DNA of 64,000 nucleotides from Candidatus Heimdallarchaeota archaeon. Lineage in GTDB: Archaea; Asgardarchaeota; Heimdallarchaeia; Heimdallarchaeales; Kariarchaeaceae. Shown one piece after another: positions 1 through 9,700 of the stretch. The stretch covers positions 18,073 to 82,072 of the forward strand of contig WAMJ01000292.1 in NCBI GenBank assembly GCA_015522385.1, written 5' to 3'. Position numbers and translations under genes: made by a program. The notes under the pieces are model-generated. The model was given only the letters and a program-made list of their open reading frames with translations, had not been told where the DNA came from and made no database searches. Within the stretch, counting starts at the first letter, position 1. Every line of letters begins with the position of its first letter.

Positions 1-3000
1 GAAGCATTCGGATTACAACTTGAGATCTCAGGAGAGGGATGGTTCAAGCTACTTCTTTTCTCCTTCCAGAACGGGGTATTCAGCACAGATAACTTCTTCA
101 AAGTTATCGAGTGGGGATTCAAGTTCACCATAACTATATCTAGAACCTTCACACTTCTTGACTTCATCACAGGAGGAGTAGGAGGAGGTCTTAATGCTAT
201 TGGGAAATACATAGGATTAGACGCGATAAGTATTACGATATCATTTACACTAGCAATAGAGGTCATAAAACGTGCGGCAACGGCAAATGCGCCAGAAACA
301 GGAACGATGACGATTTCGTTCACCATTGGCTTCACGGTCTCTCTAGGAATAGATATACTCATTGCAGAGCTGAAGTTGACAGGGACATTAGAAATAACCC
401 TGACTCTACTCCAAGATCTCATTTCACCAGGACCGCTACGTGTCTTCGTCGCAATTCAACTGACGATAACCGTGACAATCGGTTTCCTCTTCTGGGATTG
501 GGACTTTGACTTCAAATGGTCCCCGAGTGGATATGCTCCACCTCTAGGGAAAGAGTTAACAGCTGGATCGCCACAAGAAGCAGCAGATGAAGGTGCAATA
601 GGACTCGACTCGGACGAGGATGGCCTTGGTGATGAGTACGAGAAGTCAACCCCTGGATTGAAGTGGGATGACCCTGACTCAGATGGAGACGGTCTTGATG
701 ACAAATTCGAGACTCAGACCCTGAAGACCGATCCCGCAAATCCAGATTCTGACGGAGATGGATTGGACGATAAGACCGAGTATGACATGAAGACAGACCC
801 TCTGAATCCAGACAGTGATTTCGATCAGCTAACGGATTACGAGGAGGCAGCTATCTACGGTACGGATCCATTTGTCGCAGATACCGACGAGGATGGATTG
901 ACCGACTACTATGAGGTCAACCATGTCTATAACATGACTGGGATCACGCCAACGGTCTCTCAAATCATGATCGGTGGGGTACCCTATGATGACAGAACGG
1001 ATCCTCTAAATCCCGATACAGATGGAGATGGCCTCCTTGACGGTCAGGAGGGCACATCTGGGATCTACTACGGACCAGAGTTGTACAATCTAAGCAAGAA
1101 CAACGACGATCCAGATGCAGAGCAGATTAACTACACACCTGATCCAGCACTCATCTTCAATGGAGGATACACCCATCCTCTAGACGCGGATACTGACGAC
1201 GACTCGTACTGGCAGACATATGACGGTAAGATCGCTCCAATGGCAGATCCATTCCTCATGGACATGAGCGATTATGTCGAGGTCTACGGACAGTGGGTAA
1301 CCTACATTGACACTGAAACCGGTGAGCCATTGCCTCCAGAGTTGGTGAGAACCAATCCTACGAACCCGGACAGTGATGGTGATACAGGAGTAACACCCGA
1401 GCAGAGAGAGAATCCTCCATTCGGGTTCTTCCTCAATTCGGACGGATATGAACTGTCCAGAAACCCACCAACAGATCCACTCAATGGAGACACTGATGGA
1501 GACGGACTTATTGACGGACTTGAAGGAATGCTTAGACCAGACTCCAACCACACGTGGGGGCTTAACCCAGATACTGATGGGGATGGTCTGGGTGACCTCC
1601 AAGAGTTCGAGCTAGGGACTGATCCCAGATCTGTTGATACAGATCGAGATGGTGTTTCAGACGGTGATGAGTACTTCAAGTATGGAACCAACCCATTCCT
1701 CCCTGACACAGATCTTGACGGTCTTGAGGACGGAGAGGAGCTCTTCATCTACCACTCCAACCCATTCTCTAGGGACACTGATGGTGATGGTCTGCTCGAT
1801 TACGACGAGGTATGGAAGTACTTCTCCAAACCTGCAGACGAAGATTCGGACAATGATTTCCTGACAGACTATGAGGAGATCATGATCTATTACACAGATC
1901 CGTTCAACGAGGATACAGACGGGGATTTAATCCTCGATGGAGACGAGGTTATGGGTCTGCCCTATGAGTTCAACGGGTCGACCTACCTGATCTTCACAGA
2001 TCCTCTAAAATGGGATACAGACGGGGATTCCCTACTGACATTAGATCAGAACGGAGAGATCTCACAGTCTATGAGTGATTATGACGAATGGTTACTCGGA
2101 ACCGATCCCACACGGAGTGATACAGATCTAGACGGAATTGCTGACGGATGGGAGATGTGGCTCGGGAAAGGACTAATTCCCACACTGGAAGCCATGGATC
2201 TTGACCCCCTGTCTTCGGATACAGACGGAGATGGTATGCTGGACGGTCAGGAACTGGTTATTGCCAACATATCCACAGCCCTGAATCCATATATCGCGTT
2301 CTATGTCATTCAGCCGTACAATACGTCTCCGGTTAAGGTCGATACCGACGGTGACTTCCTTAATGACACGCTGGAGTTGCTGATCGGGTCAGATCCAACC
2401 ATTCCAGATACCGATAATGATACATTGACGGACTTCGAAGAATGGGCCGTCTATGGAACTCTTGTCTACAAGAATGACACAGACGGCGACGGGTTGTTAG
2501 ACCAATGGGAGATTAATGGATTCACACCGTATAATGTTACAAATGGTACGATGAGTGACAACACGCTCATGAAGACCGATCCATTGGACAGTGACACAGA
2601 CGATGACTTACTCCCAGATGGGGCAGAGCTCATGTTCTACAGTCTTAGTCCTCTCGATGATGATGTGGATAATTCAGGAATTATCGACGGAATGGAGATA
2701 GATACTGATGGAGATGGTCTCATGGATGGTGAAGAGTATTATGTCTACCGAACGGTAGAAGCAGGTACGACAGATAATGCCATCCAAGACCCAGACTCCG
2801 ACAAGGACGGTCTATTCGACGGATTGGAGGTGTACGAGACTGACACAGATCCAGCCCTCTTCGATACAGACAACGATACGTATTCCGACGGACTAGAGAT
2901 CTATTGTGGCACCAATCCCAGAGATAATACCTCTGCTGCAGAGATTGGAGCATGCTTCGAAGGCCTTGCTCGTCTAGCGGTGATTAGCCCACTACCCTAC

Positions 3001-3708
3001 AATGTCTACAAGACGAATGCCATACCAACGCTTGTCTATGACAGTACAGGTAACGCAACCGTGATGGAATACAGGTATAAATCAACAAATGAGAACGCAA
3101 GCTGGAGCTTAACTCAGTCCATGAGTGAACTACCCAGCAAACCAGGGTACTGGTCTGGACCAAACCTGATCCTACCTCCCACCAACGACTCTTACGTAAT
3201 GGAGATTACAGCAGTAATTGATGGCGAGACCAAGACTCGAACGATCTACTTCGAGGTGGACGCTCGTGTCGGACAGCTAGAGATCGAGACTCCGAAGGAC
3301 AGGATTACCTACAACTTCGGAGAGTTTGATGATCCAAAACTACCAGTTAGGGTGATCGGATCACTCGATATCTCGAATATGTGGTTCAGGATATACACAG
3401 AAAATGGTTCGTTGTTCATGGACAACACCACAATACCCTTTGACACCCAGTTCAATGTCTTCCTCTATCAGGATGTCTCCTTCCCCAAGATCAGGGGAGT
3501 GACTGAATACACCATAGAAGTGTATGCCCAGTCTACATCAGGAGATATCTTCGCTGTAGGTAGTACATTTGCAATTGGGTACCCAACTCTCGTTCAGAAC
3601 CTCGTCACCGTAGGTGCACCTGTTGCAGTAGGAACAGGAGCAGTAGTTGCGATCACCTACGGTGTCAAGAATGGATTCAAGAATCCGTTCAAGAAGGAGG
3701 AGTACTAG
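1..3708 (+). CDS. Giant surface protein with thrombospondin type 3-like calcium repeats (5' partial)
   Basis: The frame is open from base 1, so the true start lies outside the window; the ATG at 307 is only an internal Met. The first ~190 residues alternate polar and hydrophobic residues (for example TISFTIGFTVSLGIDI), suggesting long amphipathic beta strands. About 26 acidic repeats of the D-x-D-x-D-G-L-x-D type follow (600-2930), the pattern of thrombospondin type 3 and related calcium-binding repeats. Two beta-rich, probably Ig-like segments and a hydrophobic segment near the end (about 3590-3670) with a KNPFKKEEY tail suggest an exported protein anchored in the membrane by its C-terminus. 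NxS/T sequons are frequent. Adhesion or S-layer-associated structure is inferred. The next gene begins two bases after the stop. Confidence 0.85.
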   Translation, partial: EAFGLQLEISGEGWFKLLLFSFQNGVFSTDNFFKVIEWGFKFTITISRTFTLLDFITGGVGGGLNAIGKYIGLDAISITISFTLAIEVIKRAATANAPETGTMTISFTIGFTVSLGIDILIAELKLTGTLEITLTLLQDLISPGPLRVFVAIQLTITVTIGFLFWDWDFDFKWSPSGYAPPLGKELTAGSPQEAADEGAIGLDSDEDGLGDEYEKSTPGLKWDDPDSDGDGLDDKFETQTLKTDPANPDSDGDGLDDKTEYDMKTDPLNPDSDFDQLTDYEEAAIYGTDPFVADTDEDGLTDYYEVNHVYNMTGITPTVSQIMIGGVPYDDRTDPLNPDTDGDGLLDGQEGTSGIYYGPELYNLSKNNDDPDAEQINYTPDPALIFNGGYTHPLDADTDDDSYWQTYDGKIAPMADPFLMDMSDYVEVYGQWVTYIDTETGEPLPPELVRTNPTNPDSDGDTGVTPEQRENPPFGFFLNSDGYELSRNPPTDPLNGDTDGDGLIDGLEGMLRPDSNHTWGLNPDTDGDGLGDLQEFELGTDPRSVDTDRDGVSDGDEYFKYGTNPFLPDTDLDGLEDGEELFIYHSNPFSRDTDGDGLLDYDEVWKYFSKPADEDSDNDFLTDYEEIMIYYTDPFNEDTDGDLILDGDEVMGLPYEFNGSTYLIFTDPLKWDTDGDSLLTLDQNGEISQSMSDYDEWLLGTDPTRSDTDLDGIADGWEMWLGKGLIPTLEAMDLDPLSSDTDGDGMLDGQELVIANISTALNPYIAFYVIQPYNTSPVKVDTDGDFLNDTLELLIGSDPTIPDTDNDTLTDFEEWAVYGTLVYKNDTDGDGLLDQWEINGFTPYNVTNGTMSDNTLMKTDPLDSDTDDDLLPDGAELMFYSLSPLDDDVDNSGIIDGMEIDTDGDGLMDGEEYYVYRTVEAGTTDNAIQDPDSDKDGLFDGLEVYETDTDPALFDTDNDTYSDGLEIYCGTNPRDNTSAAEIGACFEGLARLAVISPLPYNVYKTNAIPTLVYDSTGNATVMEYRYKSTNENASWSLTQSMSELPSKPGYWSGPNLILPPTNDSYVMEITAVIDGETKTRTIYFEVDARVGQLEIETPKDRITYNFGEFDDPKLPVRVIGSLDISNMWFRIYTENGSLFMDNTTIPFDTQFNVFLYQDVSFPKIRGVTEYTIEVYAQSTSGDIFAVGSTFAIGYPTLVQNLVTVGAPVAVGTGAVVAITYGVKNGFKNPFKKEEY

Positions 3709-3710
3709 AG

Positions 3711-6700
3711 GTGAGGATTATGATTAGGCAGAACAAAATGAAAAGTTTCCTTAGCCTTGTTGTCATGATGCTGTTCATATTCAGTAGCATGTCACTGGCT
3801 TCAGGTCTCAATGCAGGTCAGCCAACTAATCCCGAGATCACCACAGACCGGTTTGAGTCACAAGACCATGATAATGGTATTGCCACAAATCCAGGATCAG
3901 TGAGCAATGACGGTAAGTATTCGGAAGATACTAACGTCGGTGAATTTTTGGGAGATAATGACCAAGAGTATACAAAGAGATGGGATCCTTGGCTGACTAA
4001 AGCTGGGATTAATGCCATCGCAACGACTGAGGACGGGGACATGATGGCCCTTGCATCAGGATACCTCTACGACGATCAGATCCACCTCTATAGATGGAAC
4101 TACGATACCGATCAATACGATCTAGTCTCTGAAGTCGGAGGAGGAGTGTTCAAATCAGATGTGACCAGTCTTGCATTTGCAGACACAGACTACAACAATC
4201 TGACTGAGATCATCGCAGGGAGTGAGGATGGATACCTCTACGTCTTTGAGCAGAGGCATCTGTACGATCCCTACACCAACACAGAGAATATGTTCGATCT
4301 TGTCTGGAAATCACCCAGACTGGGGAGGATTTTCTCGGTGATTGTGGATGACACAGATAGGGACTACAGACAGGATATCATCGTCGGAACAGGCGATACA
4401 GTCAGATGGTACGAGTACGATACACACGGAAGTTACCCATTCGGTGAGGATCACTGGATTGAGTTCAAGGAGGTCTTCTCCTATAAGATGCCTTCACAAG
4501 TAACTGCTCTGGCCATTACTGATCTTGAGTACAACGGTCTGAAAGAGGTCGCTGTTGGAATGAGAAGCGGAGAGATTCAGCTTCTTGAAAACAATGGGAC
4601 AAACCTCTGGATCAATGGGTATCCCTACCCAATTGCTCAGGATAACAGCTACAGGTCTATCTGGTCAAATGGAAATCTCATACAGAGAGACATCTCCGAT
4701 ATGAGTGGAGGTGACATAGATGGAGATGGCCAAATTGAACTGGTTATCGCAGTCCAAGGTACAGGCGCATTTGTCCTCGATGAAGTTGGAGGTGAGATTG
4801 CTCACTACAGGCTCCAAAGACCATTCGAGCCGTGGGAGTCTAATCCTAAGGAGATCTACCCACTGGATTACTATGCGGATGCTATGCTCAATTCCAGTTC
4901 ACTGTTCAATGGCACACTGGTCTCTAATCCTAATGTGTGGTATAACAACAACACAGTATCAGGGAAATATGGTGAACCACTGAACTACAGTGTGACCAAC
5001 TTCATGGTCTACCCCTACACGAGTGCCTCTGTTATGAAGCCCGATGGTAATGTAACTGTATTCGATGCTACAAACAGTGATGCATGGGCAATCTATGATA
5101 TGGGGAATGACGAGGAAGGAGCTGGAAATGGTGTTCCTTCACTCTGGGATCTACAGGTAGCGACAACCAGTGCTACCAATGCTAAGCTCAGCGTGTCCAT
5201 TTCTGCCGATGGTGATGAATGGTACGATGTAAACGCCACATACGTGAGTTACAATTCCCTCACAAAGTCGTTCGAGATTGAGGTCGATCCTACACTGGCA
5301 GTGATGTCCTCGCTGTTTTACAGGTACCTCAAGCTGAACCTCACTCAAGGAGAGATGAAGGTGGACTACATCTACACACCATACATCAACAATCCGATCT
5401 ATGATGCCCTCTCAGTTGAGGTTGGACCTCTCATCTTTGAGGGAGACAGCAATCCTACAACTGTAGGTTTCATCGCAACAATTGACGGATCAATCCTTGC
5501 TGTTGGATGGAATACAACCACAAGTACCTACGAGATCATGTGGGATAGCTGGACAGCAGAGAGGTACAAACTTGGAACCAATGTCTTCGACCTAGAAATG
5601 GTTAGACAGAAGACAAGGTTCCCTGCGTGGATGGACTACGGATCGCAGACATTCACCCTGGATCTAAGTTCTGCTACTCTTCCAGATGGTGGTATGATGA
5701 TGTCATACACTGCTGAGAACTTCTATAACTATAGGAACGAAAGGAGTACAGAGTTCATCGTCAGCAGCTCATATGGAAACATGTTTGTCTACAAACAGGA
5801 TTCCCCCTACACTGCACCAGTCTACGATCCAGATCTCACAAATATGCTGTTTGGTGTATCCGACTCCATATCACTTCAGACCTTTATGTCAATAAAGAGA
5901 TCACAAGGTGTAGATTACTTCACAGCGTCTTTGATCCCAATTGAGACAAGGTTCGCCAGCGAGTTCACTAAGGATGGTGTACAGGCAGGTGTCAATACCT
6001 ACATCGATCCAGTTCTCAATGGATATTGGTTATTTGTAGGTAGCTGGGACGGATATGTTGCTGCATATGATACTGGCTCAATCTCAGTCACTCCGTACAT
6101 CAATGATATTTCAGTCTGGTACTTAACCCAATCACCAAGTGACTATGGTGCTGTTGCATCGAATTGTGAAGGGTTCAGCTTCCCTGAATGTGCATATTTC
6201 TCTCCACTCGTCAACTTAACCTCTGGGATTCAGTCTCTGACGAATATGGAACTCACAGGAGTGATGGATGGAGTCTTCAGGGAGTCCTCATGGGCACCTA
6301 AAGTATCCAGTGCGGACTTCATCGGCAGCGAGTATCAAGATTTAGTCATGACTAACGGGAAAGTACACCTCCTTGAGACCGTGCTTTCGCAAAATACTGA
6401 GAAGGTAGAACCTGAGAATTGGGTGAACCCAGCAGATGACTTCAAGAACTATTTGGGCATAGATCAATCAAAGATAGTCTACACACCTCCTAAACAAGAA
6501 CTGAAGTATGTCAATTTTCAGGCTGCGATTAACACAGAGTTCAGCCAGTACAATTTTGTGTACAAAAGCGATTACTTCAAGGAGATCAATGAAGATTCCA
6601 AAGGAAGGAAGTGGACGAATGCTCAACCAATTGATTTCGACAACGACGGAGACTTCGATCTCATCCTCGGATTTGCGAGGTACCAAGTAGATATTTTTGG

Positions 6701-9700
6701 TATTGACAAGAAGACGTTTGGTGTCACCTACTGGGAGAATCAGGGTACTTCCGAAGAGCCCAAGTGGGTTGAGCAGAAGAAGGCGATGAACAACAACCAA
6801 ATTGGTTCTAACTTCCAGAACGAGCGTTGGACCGAACCGGTTCTAAGTTTCAACACCTACAGCTTCCCAGATGGAGTGATATTTGATCCTAAACTTGGAT
6901 ACCACCCTCTGTACAAGACGGATCTTCCAGATGTCATGTACATGTTCAAGACGAACGATGGCACTGACTTCTACCAAGGAATACTCCGAGGGTTCTACGC
7001 GGACTACAACGCGAGAACATCCCTATTAGCTGCAACCTACCCCGAGGCCAAGAGGTTGGACATTAATCTGTTCAACAATGGTCAGACGGGTCTGGACAGG
7101 AAGGTAAACTACGGGTATCATATCTTTGAGACTTGGAGTAATGAACAGGAGCTAAACGGTTGGACTATGTCGATGGACTCCGCTGACCTTGATGGTGACG
7201 GGAAGAACGAGATAATCGTAGGTGATTTTAACAACAACGCCTACGTCTTCGAGCATCTCAACAACAACACCTTCAAGCGTGCATACAAGACTTTCGACCT
7301 CAACAGGACGACACTGACAGATAAGAGTCCCTACGCGTATGAGCAGTTTGGTGGTATTTCTGGTACCTTCTATAGAACGGTGTTCGAACACGCACAGTAC
7401 CTCATCGCAGGATTTGATCTGAATCAGAACGGACAGAATGAGTTCGTGGTTGCAACTGGAAGCCAGATTTACATCTTCGAGAGTGTCAGGACATCAGTCA
7501 ACAGGATCAGGGATGACACCTACCAGTTGATCAGAATATTCGACCTCTACGATTCCAGAGCACTTACTCAGATGACCCAAGAGGACATAGTCATTACAGC
7601 TCTTACATGGGGTAATGACATCACGAGGAACGGAAAGATGGAGCTGATTGTAGCAGTTACAAACGCCCTTCTCGTCTTAGAAGTTGATACCGCACCCTAT
7701 GCCTATGAGTACAGTATGAATGGTATAGATCCCTTCACGTCAAGCCTGTTCACTGCTGAGGAGATCTTTTTCGGTGACACCTACGACCTAAAAGGTAAGT
7801 ACGACGTCCCAGGGAACTTCATCCTTAACCCTGACTATATCATTAGCACGATTATCGTCGATGACTTTGACAGGGATGGCAGGTTGGATCTGATCTATGC
7901 AGGAACAGATACATCAAGTGCCAGACCTATATGGAGCGGTTTCATCACCGGTCTAGAATGGGACGGTTCTGCATTCGTATCTGGTTTCGATAGTGAAATG
8001 TTCGCGGACACTGTAGAGTACAACCCGATCAATGACCTTGCGGTTATGGACGCGGACTACGATGAACTCTTCGAGCTTGTCATCGGGCATAGCTACGGAG
8101 TGGACATTTACGAGTTCACGGACACCGATACTGCAGTATTGCGGGATGTTATAACCAGTAGCCCTCACTACATGCTTCCAAGAAGATCTTACTTTACGCC
8201 ACCTGCTAGTGCAAATGGCTTCAGGATAGTATCGAGATTCAAGGATGTCATCAGACTTGACAGTAGACCAATTGCAGACGGTTTTGGTCCAAACAATACC
8301 ATCTTCATGGCTTATGCCAACTGGGATCAAGGTGGAACAATAGTGACCAACCGGTACAACAAGGTGTCATTCGCAAGCTCACAGGATGATGGAAACACTT
8401 GGAGGAACTTACCTGGGCTCGATCTTAACGTGGATGGAAGTACCTACTACTACAGTGTGGACAAGCTATCCATGGCTGAGACCGCCGATGGAAGTATCTG
8501 GCTGGCAATTACCCTCAGATACAACACACCAACGGAATCGTATTCAGGATTCCAGTTCTGGAGACTCCCTATAAAATCCACATCATGGACCATGGAGTAT
8601 TCCTTCACAGCTTCTGGACAAACCTATGGACTGAATGAACCGAATCCAAAAGTCGTAAGCATTGCCAATGATCCGACCTCATCATCGAGTATCTGGGCAG
8701 CGTTTACATGGGGTAATAGTGCATGGATCCAGACGTACAAGATCACAACTGCAGGATTAGTATCAAGTAGCGGACTGGACATGTTCTGGGCAGATAACAA
8801 TGCAACAGACCCCGGAAACTACTCTATCTACGACCTTGACATGGAGTACTTCGCCTATGAGGATGGAGCCTATAGATTTGGGATGGCCATGTCTGGATAT
8901 ATCAACGCTGAGAGACTGTCTCTCGATACAGACATCTTCTATGCCAACGGGTTCTTCAACTCAACCACCTCAAAATTGGAGTTCGAGAGGCCACAGAGAA
9001 CTTTCGCCTCGGGTATCGGAGCGTACTATCCTTCACTTATCAGAGAGAGGGATACGGACAACTTGCTCATCACCTTTGAGCAACCTACACTCAGGGCATA
9101 TGGAGGACTCTTCGCGGTCTGGTCGAACACTGGCGGAAGGGAGTGGAACGGCCCCTACGACATGTCGCATCCACTTGGATTTGATCTGGAGATCTGGAAG
9201 GCATTCCCGTCACCATCTGGTGAGACGTACAGGGTAGGGACATCCTTTGGAGGATATTTCCTTAGGGGATTCAAGCCCCAATCACCCGTCCTTGTACCCG
9301 GAATGAACCGAGGATTCACCATGACATATTCTGTCAAGATCCAACTGGAAAGTCCGATTAAGTACTCACTGTGCAATGTCGGTCAGAACCATTTCGCAGA
9401 GAAGTCAAGCCAAATAGCAAGCTCACTCCAGACATGTAACCTCGAGTTGAACTTCTTAGCAAATGCTTTCAATCCATGGAGCAACTGGAGTTGGTACGAT
9501 GTTGGAAAGGTCACTGACATAGCTGTTGGAGACTCCGACGGTGACTACAGGCAAGAGATACTCGTTGCTAGTGGTAAGAATGCTCATCTCTTCGAGTTTG
9601 AGAGTAACACCGCTACTGAGATCAACTACAAACAGAAGTGGACAAGTCCAGACTACGAACGTGACATCACCAGCGTGGCGATATCCGATGCTAACGGCAA

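Noticed and set aside
456..1748. Long minus-strand open frames opposite the calcium-repeat protein
   Set aside because: They are shadows of the D-x-D-x-D-G repeats: their products are Ser/Pro/Val-repetitive and have no promoter.
600..2930. Repetitive DNA that could look like a tandem array or CRISPR
   Set aside because: The repeats are in one reading frame, vary in length and encode calcium-binding units; there are no identical direct repeats with regular spacers.
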